DNA of 64,000 nt, taken from Pseudonocardiaceae bacterium YIM PH 21723 (lineage in GTDB: Bacteria > Actinomycetota > Actinomycetes > Mycobacteriales > Pseudonocardiaceae). Position 1 is the first letter of the stretch, and each line of letters begins with the position of its first letter. The notes under the pieces were generated by a model, which worked only from the letters and a program-made list of their open reading frames with translations, was not told the origin of the DNA and searched no databases. The position numbers and the translations under genes were made by a program. Shown here one piece after another: positions 28,101 to 42,191 of this stretch. The stretch is taken from contig QZFT01000023.1 of assembly GCA_003600225.1 (NCBI GenBank), positions 124,001-188,000 of the forward strand, given 5' to 3'.

Positions 28101-31100
28101 TGCCCGGTGAGCGCCACCTCCTCGGCGAAGACCGCCCGCACCGCGTCCAGCCAGCTGCCAGTGAACTCGGGCGACCGGAACGGAACCACGTTGAGGTACA
28201 TGCCGAACGTGCGATCGCCGTCGGCGGTCTCCGGCCGGCCGTTGGAGATGAGTCCGGTGAGGAATCGCGGCTGGTCGGTGGCCAGGGACAGCGCCCGCAG
28301 GTGCGCGGTGAGCAGCACGCTCTTGAACGAGACGCCGGCCAGCGTGGCCAGTTCCCTGAGCTGCTCCTCCAGGTGGCTGAACGGAACATGCAGGTCATAC
28401 ATCGGATCCGGACCCGGGTCCGGGTCCGCCCACACCTCGGGCAGCCGCAGTTTCGCCGCATCCTCCACTCTGGACGCCCAGAACTCGCGGTCCACTGTGG
28501 AGTTCAGTGCCCGCTGTTCGAGGGCGATGAAGTCGGCGTACCGGGTGGCGGCCACCTCGGCCTCCGGCTGCGGGGTGGCGTCCCGGTAGGAGCGGTACCA
28601 GGCCAGCAGCTCGGTGATCATCGAGTGGTGGCTCCAGCCATCGAGGATGGCGTGGCACTCGACCAGGGTGAACCGCCAGCACTCGTCCTCGGCGTACACC
28701 CGGAGTCGCCAGGTTCCGGGCACGGTCAGGTCGAACAGCTCGTCCCGTTCGGCCCGCATGTGGTCGTCGACCAGGCGTTCACAGTCCGCTGTGGACAGTC
28801 CACGCAGGTCGACCGGGCGGACCGGGATGTCCGCGTGCGGGTAGACCAGCTGCAGGGGCCTGCTGAACCGGGACAGCTCGAACGCGGTGCGCAGCACCTC
28901 GTGCCGTTCGACGATGGTGTCCACCGCGCGGCGCAATGCGGGCAGGTCCAGCGCCTCGCCGTCGCGAACCGTGTAGGTGGTGGCGTTGTGATAGGGCCGG
29001 AGTTCCTGGTCGGCCAGCATCTCGTAGATCATCCCGGCTTGACCCTCAGCCAGGGGATAGGCGTCGACGACCTCGTCGGGCAGCGCCGCCCGGTCGGCCG
29101 GATCGAGCAGCGCGAAGGGCGCCACCCGTTGCTCTGCCGAGCCGGTGGCCTCCGGAAACACGGCGGCCAGGTCGGCGATGGTCTGGCTGCGGAACAGGTC
29201 CTGTACGGCGACGGGGTAGCCGAGTTCCTTCATCCGGCCGACGACCCGCACGGCGCGGATGGAGTCGCCGCCGAGCTCGAAGAAGTTGTCCGTGCCGCCG
29301 ACCCGCTCCAGGCCCAGTTCCTCGGCCCACACCTTGGCGAGTTCGCGCTCCACATCGGACGCGGGCGCGATGTACTCCCGTCCGGTGTCCAATCGGGACA
29401 CGTCGGGCTTGGGGAGCGCCCGCCGGTTGACCTTGCCGTTGGTGGTCAGCGGCAGCTCTTCTAGGTGCACGAACACCGCCGGGATCATGTATCCGGGCAG
29501 CCGGCCGGCCAGGTGGGTGCGCAGCCCGGCGACTTCGGCGGTGCCGGACAGCACCACGTAGCCCACCAGGCGCTTGTCTCCCGGTGCGAATTCGTGGGCC
29601 ACCACCACGGCGGCGTCGACCTGGTCGTGCGTGGTGAGTGCGGCCTCCACCTCACCGGTCTCGATGCGGAAGCCGCGGATCTTGACCTGGTCGTCGACCC
29701 GGCCGAGGAACTCGATCTCGCCGTCGGGCAGCAGCCGGGCCTTGTCGCCGGTGCGGTACAGCCGGTCCCCGCTGCGGCCGCTGAACGGGTCCGGCAGGAA
29801 CCGCTCGGCGGTGAGCTCGGGCCGGTTCAGGTAGCCGTGGGCCAGGCCCGCGCCACCGACGTAGAGCTCGCCGGGCACGCCGATCGGCGCCGGGTTCAAC
29901 GCACTGTCCACGACGTACAGTTCGAGGTCGCGCAGTGGCGCGCCGATCGGGCTGCGGGCGGCGCCGCCGTGCCGGGCGACGTCGACGGGCAGCACCTCGC
30001 GGTAGGTGACGTGCACGGTGGTCTCGGTGATGCCGTACATGTTGATCATCGCCGGGGCCTTGGCGCCGAGCCGGGCGAACCACGGTCCGAGCGCGGACAC
30101 GTCGAGGGCCTCGCCGCCGAACACCACGGCACGCAGCGCGAAGTCCGGGGTGTCCTCGCCGAGCGCGCCGAGCAGGTTGGTGAACGCGCTCGGTGTCTGG
30201 TTGAGGATGGTGACCCGCTCGTCGACCAGGGTGTTCAGGAAGTCCTTGGGCGATCGGGAGATCTCGAACGGCACGACGACGAGGCGGGCGCCGTAGGTGA
30301 GGGCGCCCCAGATCTCCCAGACGGAGAAGTCGAAGGCGTAAGAGTGGAAGAAGGTCCACACGTCGTCGGCGCCGAACCGGAAGTCCGGGTCGGTGCTGGT
30401 CAGCAGCCGGACCACGTTGCGGTGGCTGACCATCACGCCCTTGGGCTTGCCGGTGGAGCCGGAGGTGTAGATGACGTAGGCCAGGTCGTCCAGCCCGGCG
30501 CGGATCCCGGGGTCCACAGTGGACCGCTGCGCGGGAACGTCCCCTTCGGTGAGGACCAGAGGGATCCCGGAGTCCTCGATCATGAAGCCGAGGCGGTCGT
30601 CCGGCTGGTCCGGATCGAGGGGCAGGTAGCCGCCGCCGGCTTTGAGCACGGCCAGCAGGGCGATGACCAGTTCGGCGCACCGGCGCATCCGGACACCGAC
30701 CAGTACGCCGGGTCCCACTCCCTGCGCGATCAGCTCGTGTGCCAGGTGATTGGCGCGTTCATCCAGGTCCCGGTAGCTGAGCTCGGTGTCCCCGAAGGTG
30801 ACCGCGACCTTGTCCGGGCGCTCCTGGGCGGCATTGCGCACAAGTCGATCGAGGGTGAGTCGGGCCGGCGACTGAAGGTCCCGAAGTTGACGATGTTCGG
30901 GCTCGTTCCTCGCGCGAACATCGTCAACTTCGGAGCCAGTGTGGAAGGGGAGCGCCCCAAGCGGAGTGTCCGGGTGCTCGGTGACGTGCTCGAACAGACC
31001 GATGAGGTGGTGGGCGATCCGGTCCACTGTGGATTCGTCGAACAGTGCGGTGGCGTAGTCGAGGTGACCCGCCAGGGAGCCGTCGGCGAGTTGCTTGATG

Positions 31101-32310
31101 GCGAAGGCGAGCTCGAACTTGGCCGGGGACCACGGCGTACGTTGCTCGGTGAGCGTGAGACCGGACAGGTCGTGGCTCACCGTGGCGTCGGCCTCGAAGG
31201 CGAAGCTGACCTGGATGAGCGGATTGCGGGACAGGTCCCGGGCCGGGGCCAGCTCGGTGACCAGGCGCTCGAACGGCACCTCGGCGTGGTCGAACGCGGC
31301 GAGCGAGGTCTCCCGGACCTGTTCCAGGAGCACGTGGAACGGCAGGTCCTCGCCCGCGTCGGCCCGCAGCACCAGGGTGTTGGCGAAGTAGCCGACGACC
31401 CGTTCAACGCCGGGCGCGGTGCGGGCGGCGATGGGTGAGCCGATGGCCACGTCCGGCTGTCCGGTGTGCCTCGCGAGGAGCGCCTGGATTCCGGCGAGGA
31501 GCACCATGAACGGGGTCGCGTCGTAGCGGCGGCCGAGCGCGGCGAGCCGGGTGGCCAGCTCGGCGGGCAGGGTGAAGTCCACCGTGGATCCCGCCGGATT
31601 CCACTGTGCCGGGTAGGGCCGGTCGGTGAGCAGTGGCAGCGCGGACAGCCCGGCCAGCTGCTTGGTCCAGTAGTCCACTCCGGACTGTTCGCCGGCCTTG
31701 GCCCGCTGCCAGCTCGCGAAGTCGGCGTACTGCACGGGCAGCGGTGCGAGCTCCCGTCCCCGGTAGAGCGCGGCCAGGTCCTCGGTCAGCACCTCGGCGG
31801 ACCAGCCGTCGAAGGCGATGTGGTGCACGGTGAGCAGCAGCAGGTTGTCCTGCTCGGCCAGCCGGTACAGGGTGGCCCGCAGCGGATGCTCGGCCTGCAA
31901 CCCGAACGGCTTCGCGCCCTCCGCCGCCAGCAACGCGTCCACTGTGGACGCGGGTCGGCCACGCAGATCGACCTCGGTGACCGGCAGTTCGGCCGGCTCG
32001 TCGATGAGCTGCACCGGCTCGTTGTCGATGTTCACGTAGCGGGTGCGTAGCACCTCGTGCCGCTCGACCAGCGCGGTCAGCGCAGCTCGCAGCCGGACTT
32101 CGTCCAGCGGCCCGGTGAGCCGCAGGGCCAGTGGAATCAGGTACTCGGCACCACCGGGGCGCAGCTGTTCCAGCAGCCACAACCGCTGCTGGGCGAAGGA
32201 CAGCGGCAGTGGACGGCCCCGGTCGACGCGCGGGATACCCGTGCTCTCGGCGCTGCGTTCGCTGAGGCGCTTGCGGACCAGCTCGGCCCGCAGCGCCGCC
32301 ATTCGATCGG

Positions 32311-32314
<4 letters not shown>
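25172..32314 (-). CDS. nonribosomal peptide synthetase 2, C-A-T-C-A-T-TE
   Basis: 2380 residues. C domain (about 25-455, H164-H165-IAFDG). A domain (about 480-985), pocket by eye DFWNVGMVHK, one change from Thr. Carrier with Ser1018 (GGDSI, the type usually before E or dual C domains). Second C domain with CHAILDG, first His replaced by Cys1220. A domain (about 1520-2020), pocket DIFAIGGVWK, large and hydrophobic, no firm match. Carrier Ser2052 (GGHSL). Thioesterase (about 2095-2375) with GWCGGG, nucleophile Cys2183 instead of Ser. Residues 461-478 are encoded by an inserted hairpin repeat. The ATG overlaps the NRPS1 stop (4 bp). Adds residues three and four and releases the product. Confidence 0.93.
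27344..27356. repeat. iterated palindrome GTCCACWGTGGAC (representative copy)
   Basis: One of four exact 13-bp copies in the window (also 30512-30524, 31937-31949, 58899-58911), with many one-base variants inside genes, mostly in the NRPS operon. See the corresponding finding. Confidence 0.7.
30881..30933. repeat. palindromic hairpin repeat inside NRPS2, copy 3
   Basis: A 53-bp family member (19-bp perfect outer arms) within the coding sequence at the C-to-A linker of NRPS2. Read in the gene frame it encodes EVDDVRAR-NEP-EHRQLR. The reading frame is kept and the site lies in a flexible linker. Confidence 0.9.
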
Positions 32315-37247
<4,933 letters not shown>

Positions 37248-37251
<4 letters not shown>

Positions 37252-37427
37252 CGTGCGGCGCCCCGCAGGCTCGCCGGACGCATGTCCGTCCACACGCGAC
37301 CGATGTGGGCCAGGCACTCCTCGCGGGAGGCCACTGTGCCCTCCTCCTGCCAGCCGTTGGGCAGGGCCTTGCCGACCGGCCAGATCGAGTACTGCTCTTC
37401 GTGATTGCGCACAACGCGGAAGTTCAT
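37248..37427 (-). CDS. MbtH-like protein
   Basis: A 59-residue MbtH homologue: NHEEQYSIWPVGKALPNGW, then ECLAHIGRVWTDMRPASL, with the conserved Trp residues. MbtH proteins bind adenylation domains and help them fold and work. ATG 37427 has GAGGGGGAC upstream, and the stop overlaps the NRPS1 start. An in-frame extension upstream lies in sbnB and is not real. Confidence 0.95.
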
Positions 37428-37452
37428 GATCTTGTCCCCCTCAGGTTGGTGA

Positions 37453-38436
37453 TTACGACAGGAATCCGTCGATCCGGACGCCCAGTCCGGTCTGCTCGGC
37501 CCGCGCGCGCACCGCGTCGCCGAGGGCCATGTCCAGCGCGCCGAGGCCGAACGGTGAGACCACGGTGACAACGCCGGCGTCGTAGTGGTTGCCGCCCGCG
37601 GTGAGCAGCTCGCCGATGCTGTGCGCGATGAAGTCGCGGTTGCCCGTCCGCAGTTCGGCCAGGTGAATGCTGGTGTTGGCCCGGCTCACGTGATCGGCGT
37701 CGTCGACCACATTGCGACTGTCCAGAATGGATTCCGGGGTGAGGTCGCGCAGCGAGATGTGCAGGACCACGCTGCCGGGCCGCACGTCATCCAGGTTGAG
37801 GTGCGGGTGGATCGCGGTGGTGGCCAGGGAGATCAGCCGGTTGTTGCGCAGCGCCACGGCCAGGTCGGGCTCCACGCTGATCGTGAGCTCCGGCCAGGCC
37901 GCGCCGACCTGCGCCCCGAACGCCGCGGCGCGCGCCGGGTCCAGGTCGTACAGCGCCAGCTTGCGCAGGCTGGGCAGCGCGATCCGCAGGTAGCGCAGGA
38001 TCTCCAGCTGGATCGGCCCGGTGCCGATGAGCAACGCCTGCTCGGTGTCCGGCTCCGCCAGGGACCGGGCGGCCAGCGCGGCGCTCGCCCCGGTGCGCCG
38101 GGCGGAGATGTGGGTTCCCTCCAGCAACGCCTCGGCGCGGCCGGTCTCCATGCTGTTCAGCACCACCACGGCCGAGGCCCTGGGCAGTCCACTCGCGACA
38201 TTGCCCGGGAAGGAGGCCACCCACTTGAAGCCGGCCACCGGACGCTCACCGCCGACGAAGGCGGGCAGGCCGATGATCCGGTTGACCTCGTCGTCGGGGA
38301 AGCGCAGGAACACCGAGTGCGGCACGCTGGTGCGCGCTGCGGCGTGCTGCACATAGGCGTCCGCGACGATGTCGAGCACCCGCTGGTCGTCCTGGTCCAG
38401 AATGGCCAGAACGTCCTTTTCGGACAGAATCAGCAT
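37453..38436 (-). CDS. sbnB: SbnB-like N-(2-amino-2-carboxyethyl)-L-glutamate dehydrogenase
   Basis: A 327-residue member of the ornithine cyclodeaminase/mu-crystallin family, with the SbnB-type start MLILSEKDV and conserved SVFLRFPDD and FKWVASFPGN stretches, then the NAD-binding ALLIGTGPIQLEILR. SbnB oxidises ACEGA to release L-2,3-diaminopropionate and 2-oxoglutarate. Directly downstream of sbnA with a 7-bp overlap, which makes the Dap assignment firm compared with true ornithine cyclodeaminase. Confidence 0.9.
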   Translation of the reverse strand: MLILSEKDVLAILDQDDQRVLDIVADAYVQHAAARTSVPHSVFLRFPDDEVNRIIGLPAFVGGERPVAGFKWVASFPGNVASGLPRASAVVVLNSMETGRAEALLEGTHISARRTGASAALAARSLAEPDTEQALLIGTGPIQLEILRYLRIALPSLRKLALYDLDPARAAAFGAQVGAAWPELTISVEPDLAVALRNNRLISLATTAIHPHLNLDDVRPGSVVLHISLRDLTPESILDSRNVVDDADHVSRANTSIHLAELRTGNRDFIAHSIGELLTAGGNHYDAGVVTVVSPFGLGALDMALGDAVRARAEQTGLGVRIDGFLS

Positions 38437-39458
38437 GCGATCTTCTCCCTCAGATCCGCGGCCCCCAGGACCTTGTTGATGTCGGCCGCATCGACACCGA
38501 ACTTCTCGGCCACCCAGTCGTCGGAATAGACGGTCGCCAGATACCGGTCACCGCGGTCCGGCAGCACCAGCGCCACCGTGGATCCGGGTGGGATCTCCGG
38601 GGCGAGCCGCAGCAGCGCGGAGACCACCGCTCCGGAGGAGCCGCCGGCCAGGATCGCCTCGGTCCCGACGAGCCTGCGGCAGCCACGCACGCAGTCCAGG
38701 TCGCTGATGTGCATGACCCGGTCGGCCAGTCCCTCGCCGAAGAGGGCGGGCACCACGGAGGCGCCGTGACCGGGGATGAGGCGGGGCATCGGCCGCTTGC
38801 CGAAGATCGCGCTGCCCTCGGCGTCCACCGCGACGATCGTGGTGTCCAGGTTCTGGGAGCGCAGGTATTCGGCGGTGCCACGCAGGGTTCCGCAGGAACT
38901 GGTGGCGCAGAACAGGTAGTCCAGCTGACCGTCCACTGCGGACAGGATCTCCGCCACGGTGCGGTGGTGCGCGGCGGCGTTGAGCGGGTTGGCGTACTGG
39001 TTCGGCCAGTAGGCGTGCGGGACAGTGGCCGCCAGCTCGCGTACCCGGCGGAGTCGCGCGGGCAGGTACTCGCCGGTGTCCGGGTCGACCTCGGTGACCA
39101 CATTGACCTCGGCGCCGTAGGCACGCAGGATCGACAGATTCTGTTCCGTGGTGCGGGCATCCACGACGCAGACGAATCGCAGTCCGAAGTAGACGCAGAG
39201 CTGGGCCAGGCCGATGCCCAGGTTGCCGGAGGTGGATTCGACGATCACCGAGCGGCCGGGGACGAGCTCACCGCGCTCGATCAGCCCGCTGAGCATCGAG
39301 TAGGCGACGCGGTCCTTGATGCTGCCGCCCGGGTTGAGCGACTCCAGCTTCCCGTAGACGTGGAAACCCGCGTCCGGGATGAGTTTGTTCAGCTGGATCA
39401 GCGGGGTGTTGCCGATGGTGGCCAGGACCCCGGTGTCCTGGGTCGTTGTGGTGAGCAC
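38430..39458 (-). CDS. sbnA: SbnA-like ACEGA synthase (PLP, cysteine-synthase fold)
   Basis: A 342-residue fold-type-II PLP enzyme: IGNTPLIQLNKLI, the PLP lysine K48 in GGSIKDRVAY, STSGNLGIGLA and a C-terminal GGSSGAVVSALL. SbnA condenses O-phospho-L-serine with glutamate to ACEGA, the substrate of the overlapping sbnB product. It differs from cysteine synthase in pairing with sbnB and in the LNPGGSIKDR context typical of SbnA. The start is GTG 39458 behind GGAAGGGAAG; an in-frame upstream ATG gives an Arg-rich, unlikely extension. Confidence 0.9.
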   Translation of the reverse strand: MLTTTTQDTGVLATIGNTPLIQLNKLIPDAGFHVYGKLESLNPGGSIKDRVAYSMLSGLIERGELVPGRSVIVESTSGNLGIGLAQLCVYFGLRFVCVVDARTTEQNLSILRAYGAEVNVVTEVDPDTGEYLPARLRRVRELAATVPHAYWPNQYANPLNAAAHHRTVAEILSAVDGQLDYLFCATSSCGTLRGTAEYLRSQNLDTTIVAVDAEGSAIFGKRPMPRLIPGHGASVVPALFGEGLADRVMHISDLDCVRGCRRLVGTEAILAGGSSGAVVSALLRLAPEIPPGSTVALVLPDRGDRYLATVYSDDWVAEKFGVDAADINKVLGAADLREKIAC

Positions 39459-39786
39459 TGATGCGCTTCCCTTCCGTAGCCGCCGGCTCCCCCTTCGACC
39501 GGCCTCCATCAGCTTGTGGACCGGGGTTATCGGTGGCGGTATGGCGGCGGTATCGGGGCGCTATTGGTGGGCCATGTCTTTCAGCTGGGCTTGAATGAGA
39601 CTGGTTGGGTCTGGTGGGGATTCGAAGGATGGCTTTGGAGGAGGGAGGGGGACGGGTCTTTCCTTTTGGGCTGTCTCGTTGTGGGTTTTTTCGGGGTTTC
39701 ACGTGACTGTGGGGCGCCGGTTTTACACCCATGTGGGTTATCTTGCGGATTCGATATCCTCATTGCATGCGAGTAATATCGAAGAC
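39459..39786. other. 328-bp spacer with a relic of the large repeat arm
   Basis: Spacer between divergent sbnA and the HNH gene. Positions 39607-39670 resemble one arm of the large inverted repeat at 58645-59161 (shared GGATGGCTTTGGAG and GGTCTTTCCT blocks). The last ~70 bp are AT-richer and should contain the HNH promoter; a promoter for the sbnA-NRPS operon must also lie here. Confidence 0.55.
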
Positions 39787-40914
39787 ATGAGCGAGAGCCA
39801 CGAGTACACAGCAGACGGGTTCGAGGTGCTGGTCAAACGGCACCGCAAAGACGCCGCTCTGATCCGCTCGTATGCGGCTCGCATGGCCGAGGAGCGCGGT
39901 GATTATGAGTTCGTTGCTGATGTGATCGGCGAGGTGTTGGGCATGTCATCTCGTCGTGCGGCGAACTGGCTGGAAGTCGCTCAGGCTCTGGATGGTCCAT
40001 TGCGGTCCACGTTCGAGGCGCTGTTGGACGGGATGATCTGCGAAGAGCGGATGCAGGCCATCTATTCCAAGACTCAGTGGCTGGCGGCGGACAAGGTTCC
40101 GCCTGTGGAACAGATCGCGTTGGACAACGCTTTGTGGTCCTCAGGGCGAGAGCTCGCGGCGATCATGGATGAAGAGATCCTGCGTGTCGATCCCGATGGT
40201 TACGCGGACCGGAAGTCACGGCGGATGCATCAACGGAAACTGGAGCACCGCAAAGGATCCGACGGTGTCTCCACGTTGGCGATAACTGGCGATGAAGCAA
40301 CCAATCACGCGATCACCCAGCATGTCGGCGCGCTCGCGAAGAAGTTGCGGCGTGAAGGCGATGAGCGCGAGATGGATCAGCTGCGTTGCGACATCTCGCA
40401 ACAGTTGTTGCTGGGGACTTTTGAGGGCGCTGGGGATGTGAAGGCGGAGATCATCGTCCACCTGACCCCGGATGTTTTGGCGGGGTTTTCGGATGCTCCG
40501 GCGCAGGTGGCGGGAATGGGTCCGATCGCCGCGCAGGTCGCGAGGGATTATGCGGCGAAGGGTGATTGGTATCGGTTGGTCGAGGATCCGATCACCGGAG
40601 TGGGGATCAAGGCGGAGACCAAGTCACGGTTCCCGACTCCGGGAATGCGCAGACTGCTGACCTCAACCCACAGGACTTGTTCGGCGCCATTCTGCATGGC
40701 GGCGGCGGTTACCTGCGACATCGATCATTGCCGGCGCCACGAAGACGGCGGCAAAACCTGCATCTGCAACCTGCTCCCGCTGTGCCGACACCACCACCGC
40801 CTCAAGGATGAGGGCAACTGGAGCTACACCAAGAACGCGGATGGTTCGGTGAAGTGGATGACGAATGAGGGCCGAGTTCTGACCAAACCGCTGAGGCCCC
40901 ACAAACGCAACTGA
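39787..40914 (+). CDS. DUF222/HNH endonuclease
   Basis: A 375-residue protein with an N-terminal DUF222 helical domain (about 1-270) and a C-terminal HNH nuclease (CDIDHCRRHEDGGKTCICNLLPLCRHHHRLK). Such genes occur in many copies in actinomycete genomes and are probably mobile. It lies on the opposite strand between the leu-type block and the sbn-NRPS block and appears to split one operon. The start at ATG 39787 is chosen because the upstream in-frame extension runs through repeat sequence. Its target and role are unknown. Confidence 0.88.
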   Translation: MSESHEYTADGFEVLVKRHRKDAALIRSYAARMAEERGDYEFVADVIGEVLGMSSRRAANWLEVAQALDGPLRSTFEALLDGMICEERMQAIYSKTQWLAADKVPPVEQIALDNALWSSGRELAAIMDEEILRVDPDGYADRKSRRMHQRKLEHRKGSDGVSTLAITGDEATNHAITQHVGALAKKLRREGDEREMDQLRCDISQQLLLGTFEGAGDVKAEIIVHLTPDVLAGFSDAPAQVAGMGPIAAQVARDYAAKGDWYRLVEDPITGVGIKAETKSRFPTPGMRRLLTSTHRTCSAPFCMAAAVTCDIDHCRRHEDGGKTCICNLLPLCRHHHRLKDEGNWSYTKNADGSVKWMTNEGRVLTKPLRPHKRN

Positions 40915-41081
40915 ACCCACAACCAGAACCGGGGTGGGGCCGTACCCAACCCCGGCGTGTCCCCCACACACAAAGGAGACCTGATGTGTTCTCCCCATCA
41001 TTCCGGGGGCAGCAGGGAAAAGAGAAGGGCCACCGGGGAGCAAGAGCGGATGGGGCGTGCGACTCCAAGGAGGTGCTGGGT

Positions 41082-41132
41082 CGGGGCTGTCAATCACAGC
41101 CAGAATCCCACAGCTGGGTTTTGACAGCCCCG
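41082..41132 (-). terminator. hairpin at the 3' end of the leu-type operon
   Basis: 12-bp arms CGGGGCTGTCAA / TTGACAGCCCCG enclosing a second small stem (AGCCAGAATCCCACAGCT), 36 bp beyond the leuB-like stop. Likely terminator of the leu-type operon. The rest of 40915-41168 shows no gene. Confidence 0.6.
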
Positions 41133-41168
41133 GCACAGCGCCTCACGATCACAAGCCGCCCCACCCCG

Positions 41169-42191
41169 TCACAGCGCAGCCCGAATAGCCGCCCCAGCCT
41201 CCGAAGTAGACAAAGTCCCACCCAGATCCGGAGTAACCCGCACAGCATCAATGACCGACTGCACAGCCTTGCGGATCCCAGCAGCCTCAGCCGCAAACCC
41301 GAGCCGCTCGATCAACAAGGCAAGGGTGAGCACAGCCCCAACAGGATTGGCCCGCCCGCTCCCGGCGATATCCGGAGCCGAACCGTGCACCGGCTCATAC
41401 AACCCATACCCGGTGTCCCCATTGATATTGGCGGAAGCCGCGGTCCCGATCCCGCCGGCCAACTCCGCCGCCAGATCCGACAAGATATCGCCATACGAGT
41501 TATTGGTGACGATGACATCGAAAGCAGTCGGATCCGACACCAGTTTCATCGCCGCAGCATCCACGTACAGATGCGAGGTCGCCAGCTCAGGGTGCTGAGC
41601 GGCGGCGGCCTTCCAGACCCGCTGCCACAACCGCCCGCCATGCTGCACGGCGTTCGACTTGTCGACCATGCACACCCCGCGACGGGCCACCGAGAACGCG
41701 TAGTCGATCACCCGCTTGACCCCGTGGTACGTGTTCACCTCGGCATCCACCGCGACCTCGTGATCGGTGTACTGCCGCAGCGCGCCACCGATCCCGGCGT
41801 ACAGCCCCTCGGTGTTCTCCCGGATGATCAACGCGTCGATCTGCCGCCGAGCGGGATCACGCAGTGGGCTGAGCCGATCGTGGAACAGCACCGCGGGCCG
41901 ATAGTTGACGTACAGATCCAGCTCGAACCGCAGCCGCAGCAGCACACCGCGCGCGTATTCCGGGTCGGTCACCCGAGGGTCGCCGACCGCGCCGAGCAGC
42001 GTGGCTGTACTGGATCGAACCCTATCCAGATCCCCATCAGACAGGGCCACCCCGGATTCCAGGAACCGGCTCGCGTTCACGTGGTCCAGCACGTCCACCT
42101 CGATACCGAGGTCCAGATGATCGAGAAGCAGCAGAGCCTCCCCGGTCACCTCCGGGCCGATGCCGTCGCCAGGAATGACGGTGATCATCAC
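41169..42191 (-). CDS. leuB: 3-isopropylmalate dehydrogenase-like enzyme
   Basis: A 340-residue beta-decarboxylating dehydrogenase: MITVIPGDGIGPEV, ALIIRENTEGLYAG, VCMVDKSNAVQHGG, DVIVTNNSYGDILSDLAAELAGGIGTAASANI and EPVHGSAPDIAGSGRANP. It oxidises and decarboxylates a 2-alkyl-3-malate, the last step of alpha-keto acid elongation. Whether it uses isopropylmalate or another alkylmalate cannot be read from the motifs. It overlaps the aminotransferase gene by 4 bp and is the last gene of the leu-type block. Confidence 0.88.
   Translation of the reverse strand: MMITVIPGDGIGPEVTGEALLLLDHLDLGIEVDVLDHVNASRFLESGVALSDGDLDRVRSSTATLLGAVGDPRVTDPEYARGVLLRLRFELDLYVNYRPAVLFHDRLSPLRDPARRQIDALIIRENTEGLYAGIGGALRQYTDHEVAVDAEVNTYHGVKRVIDYAFSVARRGVCMVDKSNAVQHGGRLWQRVWKAAAAQHPELATSHLYVDAAAMKLVSDPTAFDVIVTNNSYGDILSDLAAELAGGIGTAASANINGDTGYGLYEPVHGSAPDIAGSGRANPVGAVLTLALLIERLGFAAEAAGIRKAVQSVIDAVRVTPDLGGTLSTSEAGAAIRAAL

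Noticed and set aside
25238-29464. 1400-codon plus-strand open frame opposite NRPS2
   Set aside because: Shadow of the NRPS gene caused by high GC and codon bias; no recognisable motifs.
38430-39458. SbnA-like gene as cysteine synthase
   Set aside because: Pairing and overlap with sbnB and the NRPS operon make Dap synthesis the better explanation.
39595-39786. Longer N-terminus for the HNH protein
   Set aside because: The extension runs through repeat-derived sequence, and DUF222 homology begins after ATG 39787.
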